A stretch of 64,000 nucleotides of DNA from Paraburkholderia phytofirmans PsJN (GTDB taxonomy: Bacteria > Pseudomonadota > Gammaproteobacteria > Burkholderiales > Burkholderiaceae), in NCBI RefSeq assembly GCF_000020125.1, contig NC_010676.1, forward strand, positions 2,480,001 to 2,544,000. The letters are read 5' to 3'. This document shows, in pieces, positions 16,646 to 25,611 of this stretch. Within the stretch, counting starts at the first letter, position 1. Each line of letters starts with the position of its first letter. The notes under the pieces are model-generated. The model made no database searches, was not told the origin of the DNA, and was given only the letters and a program-made list of their open reading frames with translations. The position numbers were made by a program, and so were the translations under genes.

Positions 16646-17614
16646 ATGACCACTTCCAAGCAATTCGCCACGTCGATCGAAGGCATCGTGCCGGTGATGC
16701 TGACGCCGTTCGACGACGCCGGCGCCATCGATTACGCCGGACTCGAACGCCTGATCGAGTGGTATATCGCGCATGGATCGGACGCGCTCTTCGCCGTCGC
16801 GCAGTCGAGTGAAATGCAGTTCCTGACGCTCGCCGAGCGTGGCGCGCTGGGACGCTTCGTCGTCGACAAGGTGGCGGGCCGCATTCCGGTCGTCGTCTCC
16901 GGCCATATCAGCGACGACCCCGACGCGCAGGCCGAAGAACTCAACGTCGCCGCCGCCACCGGCGCACAAGGCATCGTGCTGGTGACGAACCGGCTCGACC
17001 CGAAACAGCAAGGCACGCAGACGTTCGCGGCGAATCTCCGGCAACTGCTCGCGCGCCTGCCGTCCGACGTTCCGCTCGGTCTGTACGAATGCCCCGCGCC
17101 CTACCGCCGCCTTCTCTCCGACGACGAATTGAAGCTGTGCATCGACACCGGCCGCTTCATCATGCTGAAAGACGTGAGCTGCGATCTCGCTACGGTCAAA
17201 CGGCGCGTCGCGCTCGCCGAAGGCTCGCCGCTGAAAATCCTGAACGCCAACGCGGCCATTGCGTGGGACGCGATGAAGGCGGGTTCCGCCGGCTTCAACG
17301 GCGTGTTCACGAACTTCCATCCGGATCTCTACAAGTGGCTACGCAACGATGCGGCGCAAGACCCGGCCCTGGCAGAAGAACTCGCTACGTTTCTGGTGCT
17401 CGCCGCGGTCTCCGAGTCGCTTGGCTATCCGGCGTTCGCGAAGATCTACCACCAACGGATCGGCACGTTCGACTCCATTCGCTGCCGCGTGATCGACTAC
17501 GACGTGCGTGAACGTTTCTGGGCCCTCGACGCGGTGCTCGATAAGATCGTCGTCGGCACCGAGCATTTTCGCAGCCGTATCGCGGCACTCGGTGCGAACC
17601 GCTCGGTTCGCTAG
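16646..17614 (+). CDS. Dihydrodipicolinate synthase/N-acetylneuraminate lyase family protein
   Basis: A 323-residue class I aldolase-fold enzyme. The Schiff-base lysine is K175 (FIMLKDVSCD) and the paired tyrosine is Y147 (LGLYECPAP). The usual GTTGE motif is replaced by AQSSEM, so it is not a lysine-pathway DapA; the family also includes aldolases and dehydratases of 2-keto-3-deoxy sugar acids. The neighbouring MFS carrier and LacI regulator support a catabolic role on a sugar acid. The exact substrate cannot be read from sequence. A ribosome-binding site CGGGAG lies upstream of ATG 16646. Confidence 0.82.
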   Translation: MTTSKQFATSIEGIVPVMLTPFDDAGAIDYAGLERLIEWYIAHGSDALFAVAQSSEMQFLTLAERGALGRFVVDKVAGRIPVVVSGHISDDPDAQAEELNVAAATGAQGIVLVTNRLDPKQQGTQTFAANLRQLLARLPSDVPLGLYECPAPYRRLLSDDELKLCIDTGRFIMLKDVSCDLATVKRRVALAEGSPLKILNANAAIAWDAMKAGSAGFNGVFTNFHPDLYKWLRNDAAQDPALAEELATFLVLAAVSESLGYPAFAKIYHQRIGTFDSIRCRVIDYDVRERFWALDAVLDKIVVGTEHFRSRIAALGANRSVR

Positions 17615-17730
17615 CCGTTGGACGGGGTGGAGGATTTCCGGATTACAGGTACATCCGCTGAAGCCGTCACGCGCGTTCACGGCGGTAAGATGGCGGGCGT
17701 TCCCCGATTCACTTTGCGCTCACCAACCTG

Positions 17731-18807
17731 ATGCCCGACTCTCTCGACCCACCGGCCGCCGCCCGCACCCAGACGAACCGCGCTCGCCGCAGCACGGGCC
17801 GCAGCGTGCTTTCCGATGTGGCCAAGCTCGCGGGTGTCTCCACGGCGACCGTCTCGCGGGTCTACAACGAGCCGGACAAGGTCTCCGCGAACGTGCGTGA
17901 GCGCGTCGAGCACGCCGCGCTCACACTCAACTGGTTTCCGAATGCGGCGGGCCGCGCCCTCGCCTCCACGCGCAGCCACATTGCCGGCATCATCATTCCG
18001 ACTCTGGATGATCGCGTGTTTGCTTCGCAGGTAAGCGGCATGCAGGCGGCGTTCGCGGCGCGCGGCATCACGCTGGTGCTTGGCTGCTCGAATTACGACC
18101 CCGCGCAGGCGCTCACGCAGGTGCGCGCAATGCTGGCGCGCGGCGTGGAAGCAATGGCCGTGGTAGGCGAGGCTCATCCGGCCGAACTATTCGATGCATT
18201 GCGGCTCTACCGCGTGCCGTATGCGGTGACATACGCGTATCGCAAGGACAGTCCGCACACCTGCATCGGGTTCGACAATCATGCGGCCTATGCGGAGATT
18301 ACCGAACATCTGATCGGCCTCGGGCACCGCGCGTTCGCGGTTTGCATCCAGCCGACGCGCGACAACGATCGCGTGCAGGCACGCGTCGCGGGCATTCGCG
18401 CGACACTCGAACGTCACGGCCTCGCGGTGCGGCCGGAGCATATGTTTGAAGGCGAATCGACGATGGGATTCGGGCGGCGCAGTCTGCGCACGATCTGGCA
18501 AGCGTCGGGCGAGCGCCCCACCGCGATCATCTGCGGCAACGACCATATCGCGCTGGGCGTGTTGCGCGAGGCCGAGGAGCTGGGCATTGCGATTCCGGGC
18601 GAACTGTCCGTCACCGGATTCGACGATCTGGAAATGGCGCAGGAAATCCGCCCCGCGTTGACCACGATGCGCGTCGACACCTACGAGATCGGACAGCTAG
18701 CCGCGCAGTATCTGCTCGACACGCTCGACGGCAAGCGTCCGCTGCACGGGCACGAGGTGCATGCGTTGTTTCAGCTCCGGCAATCGACGGGACCGGCCGC
18801 GAGATAG
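17731..18807 (+). CDS. LacI-family transcriptional regulator
   Basis: A 358-residue repressor. The helix-turn-helix and hinge helix are at residues 26-72 (VLSDVAKLAGVSTATVSRVYNEPDKVSANVRERVEHAALTL, then PNAAGRALAS). A periplasmic-binding-protein-like sensing domain follows (IAGIIIPTLDDRVFASQVSGM; AIICGNDHIALGVLREAEELGI; LSVTGFDDLEMA). The family binds AGCGCT-centred palindromes, and two such sites lie upstream of the MFS gene at 15276, which it probably controls. It may also act on the related sites at 63 kb, though another LacI protein outside the window could do so. Confidence 0.88.
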   Translation: MPDSLDPPAAARTQTNRARRSTGRSVLSDVAKLAGVSTATVSRVYNEPDKVSANVRERVEHAALTLNWFPNAAGRALASTRSHIAGIIIPTLDDRVFASQVSGMQAAFAARGITLVLGCSNYDPAQALTQVRAMLARGVEAMAVVGEAHPAELFDALRLYRVPYAVTYAYRKDSPHTCIGFDNHAAYAEITEHLIGLGHRAFAVCIQPTRDNDRVQARVAGIRATLERHGLAVRPEHMFEGESTMGFGRRSLRTIWQASGERPTAIICGNDHIALGVLREAEELGIAIPGELSVTGFDDLEMAQEIRPALTTMRVDTYEIGQLAAQYLLDTLDGKRPLHGHEVHALFQLRQSTGPAAR

Positions 18808-18947
18808 TCTCGCCGCGCGATGCCTCGACGGCGGACTACAGCGTGGCGGTCACGCCGCCGTCCACGAATTCTCCGCGGCTTTTGCGCTCGGATCGTCAGG
18901 AACTTGCGGGCCCGAAACCAGACCGGATCGCTGCCCTCCACCGCCCA

Positions 18948-21521
18948 TCAATCACTCACAGCGTCCCCGTGATCGCCACGCGCTTTGGCTGAAGCGAAAA
19001 AGGTCTGCAGCGCGGGGGCCGAATGGTCGCTCAACGAGCAGATTCGCGCCAGCCAGTCGGCTTCCGCGGGCCATTCCCCTTCCACCACGCGCGGATAGAT
19101 TTGCCGCACGAACTGATGCAACGCCTTTGCGCCGATATTGCCGCTGATGCCAAGCAGCACGTGCAAGGCGCCATGCGTCGATTCGAGGTCCCGGGCCGCC
19201 ACGCTTGCGGCGAGTTGCGCCACGGTCGAGCGAATCTGTTCGATGCCGTTGAGGAACGTCTGATCCAGCAAATCGAGCGCCACCAGTTCCTCGAGGTGTT
19301 TCTCGTCGAGCAACGGGCCTTCCTTGATCGGCTCCGGCTTGCCGGCTTGCACGGCGGGTGTCTGTGCCGGTTCCGCCCTGACCGGCGCATGCGACACACG
19401 TTGCTGGGCAAACTGTCTTGCAAGAGACGCATAGAGGGCGCCGATCTGCACGGGCTTGATCATGACCTCGTTCATGCCCGCGGCGAGACATGCCTGCACG
19501 GCTTTCATGTCGGATTGGCCGGTCAATGCAACGACGGGGATCCGGGAATATGCGTCGGCACGCGCGCGGATCAACGCAGTCGTTTCCACGCCGCCCATTC
19601 CGGGCATGTTCATGTCCATCACGATGGCATCGACGGCGGCGTCCTCCTCCAGCCTCGCCAGCACGGCCGGCCCATGCTCGGCCTCGACGACGCGCGCGCC
19701 GCATCGTTCCAGATAACCTTTGGCAATCCGCCTGCTGTAGGTGTCGTCGTCCGCGACCAGTATCGTTTTGCCGGCGAATCCGTCGAATGGATGGCTGTGA
19801 TCGTGCCGATTGCCGCTTTCGAAGAGCGTCTTGAGCGCGGTGATCAATTCCACCGGGCTGACGGATTTGCTGATCATGTCGTCCATGCCGGCACGCCGGG
19901 CGAGTACCCGCGTCACATTGACCGGCTCCGTCGTGAAGGCGGCGATCAGCACGTTCCGGTTCGGGTGTTGATGGTCGGCGCGGATCGTCTCGGCGGCGGT
20001 GTAGCCGTCCATGACCGGCATATTGATGTCCATTAGCACGAGGTCGTGCGGCGTCGACTGTCGAAGCAACCTCAATGCCGCCTCGCCGTTTTCCGCCTCG
20101 CTCACCTCGGCGCCGACCTTCGACAACGCGCGGCGGCTTCGCGCCCGCTGGGCGGCATCGTCGTCCACGATCAGAATGCGTTTGCCGGCGAAAAAAGGCG
20201 TGGCCCGCTCGAAAACCTTCTGCTCATGCTCCGCCACCTCGCGGCTGGAAACGGCGGGGAATTGCAGCGTGAACTGCGTAAATTTTCCGACTTCCGAGCG
20301 ACAGGCAATCGTGCCGCCGAACGCCCGCATGGCGCGCTGGCAATAGGCAAGGCCGAGCCCCGTCCCCGCCGAATTGCCCGCGGTACGGAACGGCTCGAAC
20401 AGATGCGGCAGGAGGTCGGCCGCGATGCCGGGGCCGGTATCGTGAACCAGCACCGTCTGGCGGTCGATGGTCAATGTCAGCGTTGCCAGAGGATGCGCGG
20501 CGATGTGATGCAGCGCGTTCTTGATCAGATTGAACAGCGTGAACAGATAGACGGTCTCGTCGACCTTAAAGATGAAGTCTTCCAGCACCGCGAGCCGGAC
20601 TTTGGCGCGCTCCTTCTGATCGCCGAAACCGTATTCGTCCAGCGCTTTACGCGTGGTGGCCGCCGCGCTCAGATAGGTGAAATGATCCGCGCGGATGGGT
20701 TTCGCGCTGACTTCATCGAGCGTCATGGCGATGATGCGCAGGCCCCGGTCAATCGACAATTGGCCGTGGGCGAGATGCCGGTAAAGCAACGCCGCCCTGT
20801 CATGCGACATGGCCGGCGACGGGTTGGCGTCCGTCACCGCGGGCAGCGCCTCTTCCATGCGATCCAGCACGTGCCTCAGCTGGCTGAGAGGATTGCGCAT
20901 TTCATGAGCGATCGAACCGGCGAGCGCACGAAATGCCACGTTTTTTGCCTGCGCGACGATGCCCTTGAGGTTGCTGTAACTGAACGTAAGGCCGGCGAAA
21001 ATAGCGAATGTAAAAACCGGCAGATACGTGTAGAGAAATAACTGTCCGTCCACGTGGAGGGATTGCGGAATGACGACCCTGGCGCATAAAACGGCAAGAC
21101 CCATCCCCAGAATCAGATTGAGTGCTAACGCAACGACCGACGGAAAGATGGCGATGAGGAAAAACACCATGCCCAGCTCGGCCATCGACCAGAGCATCGA
21201 ATAGTGACCGGCGATCAGGTAGTAAGTGAAAAAGAACGGTAGCGTATAAGCTACCGTTACGAAGTAGTACCACGGCAGGAAGCGCACGACCGGAGCGGGC
21301 CAGAAACGGCGCAATAGCAGCAGCGCACAGGCGGCTGTACCGAAAGCGCGCATCAGCAGGCTTTCGTTGGGTTGAGGGTCGATATACGTCCACCACGCCC
21401 AGTACAGCGGATGTCCGATCGTACCGATTACGCCAACAGCCAGCACGCTGTAGTCCGACACCTTGGCCGAGTCATAAACCAGTCGGTTGAGGTAACGGAT
21501 GCTCGTTGAAATGGCTCTCAT
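18948..21521 (-). CDS. CqsS/PhcS-like membrane hybrid histidine kinase with two receivers and an Hpt-like domain
   Basis: An 857-residue kinase. Residues 1-190 hold about six membrane helices that resemble the sensory part of quorum-sensing kinases CqsS, LqsS and PhcS, notably the pattern GHPLYWAWW, DPQPNESLLMRAF, and WYYFVTVAYTLPFFFTYYLI. The HisKA box follows with His206 (GSIAHEMRNPLSQL), then HATPase (DTGPGI, GTGLGLAYCQRAM), a first receiver (ILIVDDD, LVLMDINMP), a second receiver (ILVADDD, AIVMDMNMPGMGG) and an Hpt-like domain (ALHVLLGISGNIGA). It starts 28 bases after the ketosynthase gene at 21550-22587. Sensing a small diffusible molecule is inferred from the membrane domain; the ligand is unknown. 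Confidence 0.88.
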   Translation of the reverse strand: MRAISTSIRYLNRLVYDSAKVSDYSVLAVGVIGTIGHPLYWAWWTYIDPQPNESLLMRAFGTAACALLLLRRFWPAPVVRFLPWYYFVTVAYTLPFFFTYYLIAGHYSMLWSMAELGMVFFLIAIFPSVVALALNLILGMGLAVLCARVVIPQSLHVDGQLFLYTYLPVFTFAIFAGLTFSYSNLKGIVAQAKNVAFRALAGSIAHEMRNPLSQLRHVLDRMEEALPAVTDANPSPAMSHDRAALLYRHLAHGQLSIDRGLRIIAMTLDEVSAKPIRADHFTYLSAAATTRKALDEYGFGDQKERAKVRLAVLEDFIFKVDETVYLFTLFNLIKNALHHIAAHPLATLTLTIDRQTVLVHDTGPGIAADLLPHLFEPFRTAGNSAGTGLGLAYCQRAMRAFGGTIACRSEVGKFTQFTLQFPAVSSREVAEHEQKVFERATPFFAGKRILIVDDDAAQRARSRRALSKVGAEVSEAENGEAALRLLRQSTPHDLVLMDINMPVMDGYTAAETIRADHQHPNRNVLIAAFTTEPVNVTRVLARRAGMDDMISKSVSPVELITALKTLFESGNRHDHSHPFDGFAGKTILVADDDTYSRRIAKGYLERCGARVVEAEHGPAVLARLEEDAAVDAIVMDMNMPGMGGVETTALIRARADAYSRIPVVALTGQSDMKAVQACLAAGMNEVMIKPVQIGALYASLARQFAQQRVSHAPVRAEPAQTPAVQAGKPEPIKEGPLLDEKHLEELVALDLLDQTFLNGIEQIRSTVAQLAASVAARDLESTHGALHVLLGISGNIGAKALHQFVRQIYPRVVEGEWPAEADWLARICSLSDHSAPALQTFFASAKARGDHGDAVSD

Positions 21522-21549
21522 GTCGTGCTTTATCTTGACTTATCCAGCC

Positions 21550-22587
21550 TCAGAATCTGAAGCTGCTGACGTTGAACGACATGCCGGCGCTGCCGACCCA
21601 GCACAGCACTCTGTCGCCTCTCTTCAACCGCCCGCCGTCTTTCGCCAGTGAAATGGCCGCCGGAATCGAAGCCGAGACGAGGTTTCCCGTCTCCGGATAG
21701 ATGTGATACATCTTGTCGTCGATCCCTACCTTGGCGCCGTAACCCTGCCACGCAGCCTTGGAGGATGCGTGGGTGAAGACGATGTCGATGTCTTTCTTGG
21801 GAACTGGCAGTTTAGTCAATACCGCGGACAGTTCGTCCGAATTCTTGTGAAGCTCATGGCCGAATGATGTGAAACGCATGTCGCCGTTCTTGCCGATCCG
21901 TTCGGTCGGGTGGCAATACCCTTCGTAGCCGGGGATTGGAATGGTGCACAGGTCCGACACTGCCGGCTTCGCGCGGAACGCAAAGGTGAAGTTATCCGGC
22001 TCTTTGGCGACGAGCAAGGTAGCGGTCGCCGCCTCGCCAATCGTAAACGACGGCAACGTATATTCGATTTGAGCCTGGCTCTTCAACGCGAAATTCCCCG
22101 GATAGAGTGGGCCGCCCGCAAGCATATTGAACTCGGCGTTCACAATCATAGCGTTTCTGTACTGACCCGACTTGAAAAGGCTGTCGATGATCGCCATGGC
22201 CCGGGTCCAGCTCATGCAGGCGTCGACCACGTCGAAACACTCGGCGTTCACGAAGCCTAGCGTGCTGGCCATCATGTGGCTGTTGCCGGGCTCAAGAAAC
22301 CCTCGTCCAATACCGACGTAAATAAACAGCTCGATATGTTCCGGCTTCAGATACGTTTCCGATAACGCCTTGCGCGTCGCCATGGCGACGTGATCGATAG
22401 GCGACTCGTGGCTTTCACACCAGCGCCGGTTGACCAGTCCGCTTCTGTCGAGCAAGGTCTTGATGGTGCGCATCCCCCGGTCGATGTCGCCCTCGTAATC
22501 CTTGGAATGGAATCGAATCATATCGATCACTTCTTCGTTCGTAACGATCCTGGAGGGCAAGCTGACGGCTACGTCTTTAATAAGCAT
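21550..22587 (-). CDS. KAS III-like ketosynthase (FabH/PqsD superfamily), possible signal synthase
   Basis: A 345-residue thiolase-fold condensing enzyme. The catalytic triad is intact: Cys124 (DVVDACMSW), His273 (VFTHASSK) and Asn302 (TGNLVSASIP). It is more divergent than housekeeping FabH: the usual PHQAN motif is THASS and no other fatty-acid gene is near. Such stand-alone KAS III proteins can make secondary metabolites or signals, for example PqsD and PpyS. It forms an apparent operon with the CqsS-like kinase downstream. The reaction product is unknown; signal synthesis is inferred from this pairing. An upstream 20-base dyad lies at 22649. Confidence 0.82.
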   Translation of the reverse strand: MLIKDVAVSLPSRIVTNEEVIDMIRFHSKDYEGDIDRGMRTIKTLLDRSGLVNRRWCESHESPIDHVAMATRKALSETYLKPEHIELFIYVGIGRGFLEPGNSHMMASTLGFVNAECFDVVDACMSWTRAMAIIDSLFKSGQYRNAMIVNAEFNMLAGGPLYPGNFALKSQAQIEYTLPSFTIGEAATATLLVAKEPDNFTFAFRAKPAVSDLCTIPIPGYEGYCHPTERIGKNGDMRFTSFGHELHKNSDELSAVLTKLPVPKKDIDIVFTHASSKAAWQGYGAKVGIDDKMYHIYPETGNLVSASIPAAISLAKDGGRLKRGDRVLCWVGSAGMSFNVSSFRF

Positions 22588-22648
22588 AAAGAATCCATGA
22601 ATAAATTAACGCGGTGGGTAGAAGTACGTTTTGCGCCATGGCACGCGA

Positions 22649-22668
22649 GTATCTGGGACGCCAGATAC
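22649..22668. promoter_or_regulatory. 20-base perfect dyad upstream of the ketosynthase gene
   Basis: Arms GTATCTGG and CCAGATAC are separated by GACG. The dyad sits 62 bases upstream of the ketosynthase start at 22587. Its length and symmetry fit a dimeric regulator's operator. It could equally form an RNA hairpin with a four-base loop; no T-run follows in either direction. Confidence 0.45.
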
Positions 22669-22834
22669 GCGGCCTCGCGGCGCTGGTACATTAACGCGTC
22701 CACCACGATTCATGAAAAAAGTCCCGTCTGGCGTGTTGCCAATGGGAATGTTGGGCGGCGGGTCGGGCCCGGGCGCCGGGGTGGAATGGATCTGGGCGGT
22801 GACGTTCAGCGGCGTGTCCGTTCGCCCGGGATCG

Positions 22835-23009
22835 GCCCTTTTTCGTGTCCTGTTCCGTCAAGAACGTGACCTCATCCGCCGCATGCGCCCACGGCCTCTT
22901 TCGAGCGACTAGACTTGGCTTCGGTCTTTCGAGGGGGCGCTTCTCTCAAGCGAACCCCACCCCTCGATCTTTCAGCCTGCCGCTCCCTCGGGCGGCAGGC
23001 TCTTTTTTT
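22835..23009 (+). ncRNA. Candidate structured small RNA, copy A
   Basis: A stretch of about 175 bases that is conserved, with changes, in a second copy at 25612-25785. It contains a first stem (22847-22855 with 22862-22870), a second stem of TCGAGGGG (22929-22936) with CCCCTCGA (22960-22967), and a strong intrinsic terminator. Conservation of stems with variable loops, plus the terminator, indicates a small RNA or a leader RNA rather than a protein; the reading frames across it do not match between copies. The strand follows from the terminator's T-run. The 5' end is approximate. Confidence 0.6.
22975..23009 (+). terminator. Rho-independent terminator of small RNA copy A
   Basis: Nine-base perfect arms GCCTGCCGC and GCGGCAGGC around an eight-base loop, followed by TC and seven T residues. 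Confidence 0.85.
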
Positions 23010-23172
23010 GTGGGCCGCTCGAATTCAGGCAATAGTCGCTCGTGACCTAAGAGGATCAGGCCGATGCATGCCGCCGCCAAGGTTCATCCACGATTGCGAT
23101 TGCTGTCCTCACCTGTGAGTCGAAGACGACCACAGTTCCAGCGGAAAACCGCGTGACGCTTTCGAGGAAAGC

Positions 23173-23370
23173 ATGCAGATACCGAACGTAAATAATTTCA
23201 TCAAAGACTCGCAGCACGGCGTCACCTACAACATCTGCGCCTATCGCAAGCTGTCAGATCAGGAGATGGCACGCGCGATGCAAGTCTTCATCCAACAACA
23301 GGGCGAGCGCCAGCCGAAGCAAGGGTCAGTCGTCAAGATCTTTTCCCTGCTCGGGTTTGGGGATGAGTAG
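23173..23370 (+). CDS. Small protein of unknown function
   Basis: A 65-residue soluble protein (MQIPNVNNFIKDSQHGVTYNICAYRKLSDQEMARAMQVFIQQQGERQ) with a GAGGA ribosome-binding site just upstream of its ATG. It begins 164 bases after the small RNA terminator. It contains no recognised domain; a central helix is rich in glutamine. It could depend on read-through from the upstream RNA or have its own promoter. Confidence 0.6.
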   Translation: MQIPNVNNFIKDSQHGVTYNICAYRKLSDQEMARAMQVFIQQQGERQPKQGSVVKIFSLLGFGDE

Positions 23371-23475
23371 CCGTGTCGACGCTTTGGACGTCCATGGACG
23401 GAGGTTGGAAGCGCTCGCCAATCGCACGCGCAATAGCATGCCGCGCGGCAAGATGAACCGTGTCGACTGAGCCGA

Positions 23476-23661
23476 CTAATCCAGTACCGACAATAGATCG
23501 GCGAGGTTGGTGTCAGGCAATCGCTTCGCAACCATGTCCCAGAAGATCACGTCGCGCATTGCGCTGGCATCTTCCGCCGTCTTCCATTCGCGCGCACCGA
23601 CGATGGAATCGGCCGTTTCGCGAGCTGCGGATACGATTGTCTGAATGTCTTGTTTATGCAT
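23476..23661 (-). CDS. Small 61-residue protein, paralogue of the gene at 52209-52394
   Basis: A 61-residue protein with core DIQTIVSAARETADSIVGAREWKTAEDASAMRDVIFWDM. It shares 43 of 61 residues with the protein at 52209-52394, and both genes precede, on the opposite strand, a GlxA-type AraC regulator. Conservation between copies and absence of gaps show it is a real gene. It is likely helical and soluble. Function unknown. Confidence 0.7.
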   Translation of the reverse strand: MHKQDIQTIVSAARETADSIVGAREWKTAEDASAMRDVIFWDMVAKRLPDTNLADLLSVLD

Positions 23662-24198
23662 GAACCCGTTAACGGTCGCATAGCGAGCTTATTTAGCCTC
23701 ATGCGCAATCGTTTGCTAAAAAATTTTAACCACTGCCCTCCGCTTTGCACGATGCCAGCGCGGTAATCGAAAACCGAACATGGCGCATCACGGAGTTCAA
23801 ACGTTCGCCGTGCCCGACGAGGCGGGACAAGGCGCCTGCCCTGCGTTCCAGATGAACGGCGATGCGTGTGAGCACGCACTTGAAATTCGCGCATCCTGAA
23901 CGTCGGGCGAAATTCTACCTCTTCCGCTGCGCCGCACCGTATTGCGGCGCTTATCGGAAAACTTAAGTCCGAAAGGAGCACATTGTTGGGGCCGCTTCCC
24001 ACCGACCCGAGGCACATGTTCTCTCTGCATCGGCCGTGGGGGTAGGCGGCAATACCGTGCGCGGTGCAGCAAATGCACCACTTTTGACCAATCAGAGTGA
24101 CATGCATTCACCACAAACTATTTCAACGCCAATGAACAACGCACTGTTATTGAGCACAATTAGCCCAATAATGACATAAAACGATAAAGGAATGCACT

Positions 24199-24264
24199 AT
24201 GCATGCCGCCCTGTCTGTTGCGAAATACGATAATTCTTTCTTAATCTTACGCAATCACGGATAA
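24199..24264 (+). CDS. Possible 21-residue peptide frame
   Basis: ATG to TAA encoding MHAALSVAKYDNSFLILRNHG, with AAAGGA seven bases upstream of the start. It ends about 55 bases before the CCAA-N4-TTGG element of regulator A. Such a short frame may be chance; the good ribosome-binding site is the only support. Confidence 0.2.
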   Translation: MHAALSVAKYDNSFLILRNHG

Positions 24265-24319
24265 AATCCGGCGCTCAGCAAGCGCTGCTCGCCATCTCGC
24301 CGTTCGACGTCCGCAACAG

Positions 24320-24331
24320 CCAATGTGTTGG
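24320..24331. promoter_or_regulatory. CCAA-N4-TTGG element upstream of AraC regulator A
   Basis: CCAATGTGTTGG followed by an AATTCAGCCAT segment, ending 115 bases before the start at 24446. The same layout recurs before the regulators at 26499 and 52931, with matching distance to the start. Likely an operator for autoregulation or for a common regulator. Confidence 0.55.
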
Positions 24332-24445
24332 TGAATTCAGCCATGAAATACTGACAAGAGAATTACACGTATAGCATGCTCTAATAAAAAAGACGGAGTC
24401 TTGGGGAGAAGTCTCTGTAGACCACACATTTCCGGGGAAAAATAA

Positions 24446-25516
24446 ATGGATTTGGGACATACTCTGCAGCGCAGTTCGCCGCACAGTGCCGCGCCGATGC
24501 AAACGAACGCTCTGACTCGCATCGACATTGCGCTGTTCAACGGATTCGCCTTGCCTACGGTCGCCGCACTCATCGAGATTTTCCAGAGGGCTAACTCGCT
24601 AGTCGCCGCACCGCGCTCGGGCCGCGCACGTTACGACGTCTCGCTGCTTTCCGCCGCGGGCGGACGCATCGCCAGTTCGTCATCGGTCTTTGTCTGGACC
24701 GACGACGTCCAGTCGCATCGAGGCACCAACGAGCCACACCTGTTGTTCATTGCAGGCGGCGCCGGCGTGCAGCAGGCATGCCGCGATGAGCGATTGAGCG
24801 AGTGGCTTCGCCGCAGGCATCCGTTCAGCGAGATCGTGCATCCGATCGCGGAAGGCCAACTGCTGCTTCAGGCCGCCGGGCTGCCCAGCCGCTACTGCCC
24901 GCTTCTCTATGGAGACAACGAAGCACCCGGCTTGCATCCGGCGCGGTTGACAGAAGCGCCGGGCGCCGTATCGACCGCGCTGCGTATCGTCGAAGAGGAT
25001 CTCGGTGCCGATCTCGCGCAGCGGGTTGCCGAATCGATCGCGCCGCAAACCAGAACGCCTTTCAGCTCGTCGATCACGCCCGCCGTGGCGCCCCAGATCA
25101 GCGATAAGATCCTCGCGTCGGCACGCTGGCTGGAAGCGAACGTCGACCGGCCCGTCTCGATCGACGACGCGGCCCAGGTCGCAGCGATGAGCGAGCGCAA
25201 CTTCCTGCGCCGCTTCAAGAGCGAGATCGGCATGACGCCCTCCGACTATCTGCTTCGCGCACGCCTGAATATGAGTTGCCGGATGCTGGTGGAATCGCGG
25301 CTGCCCGTCGACAAGATCGCGCGCCGCTGCGGCATCGGCAGCGGCGGCCAGTTGTCGAAGTTGTTCAGAAAATATCTGGAGACGACGCCGACGGACTATC
25401 GAACGCGCAACCATGTGGCACAGCAGAAACCAAACGCACAGGTACGGGATCAACGGCGCGAGTTCGATCCAGGTGTTCTGATCGAAGCCGACTACGCGAC
25501 TCAAGTCGAAGCGTAA
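24446..25516 (+). CDS. GlxA-type AraC-family transcriptional regulator (A)
   Basis: A 356-residue regulator. Residues 20-190 form a DJ-1/PfpI-like domain (IDIALFNGFALPTVAALIEIFQRAN; LLSAAGGRIASSSSVFVWTD; LLFIAGGAGVQQACRDERL), and residues 225-330 carry two AraC helix-turn-helix motifs (ISIDDAAQVAAMSERNFLRRFKSEIGMTP; VDKIARRCGIGSGGQLSKLFRKYLETTPTDYR). The DJ-1 domain lacks an obvious catalytic cysteine and probably senses a ligand. It is closely related to the proteins at 26499-27494 and 52931-53923, and more distantly to 31073-32074. Location beside the polysaccharide cluster suggests that it controls surface polymer genes; this is inference. Confidence 0.85.
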   Translation: MDLGHTLQRSSPHSAAPMQTNALTRIDIALFNGFALPTVAALIEIFQRANSLVAAPRSGRARYDVSLLSAAGGRIASSSSVFVWTDDVQSHRGTNEPHLLFIAGGAGVQQACRDERLSEWLRRRHPFSEIVHPIAEGQLLLQAAGLPSRYCPLLYGDNEAPGLHPARLTEAPGAVSTALRIVEEDLGADLAQRVAESIAPQTRTPFSSSITPAVAPQISDKILASARWLEANVDRPVSIDDAAQVAAMSERNFLRRFKSEIGMTPSDYLLRARLNMSCRMLVESRLPVDKIARRCGIGSGGQLSKLFRKYLETTPTDYRTRNHVAQQKPNAQVRDQRREFDPGVLIEADYATQVEA

Positions 25517-25611
25517 GTCAGAACCCGGCGGTACATCTCTACCGCCGGAATACAAACACGGCCACCCGAGTCCATACAGGCCCAGGATACCTGGACGATC
25601 GTGTCGCGCTG

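Larger units (their letters stand above)
23662..24445. other. AT-richer intergenic region upstream of the AraC regulator A
   Basis: Nearly 800 bases of lower GC than the flanks. It contains a possible 21-codon reading frame at 24199, the CCAA-N4-TTGG element at 24320, and near the end a CATTTCCGGGGAA leader at 24427. A stretch around 23930-23970 has a GC-rich hairpin-like segment without a clear T-run. I see no larger gene. Confidence 0.5.

Noticed and set aside
18948..22587. CqsA-type autoinducer synthase next to the kinase
   Set aside because: The neighbour has a KAS III Cys-His-Asn triad and no PLP-binding motif, so it is not CqsA or LqsA.
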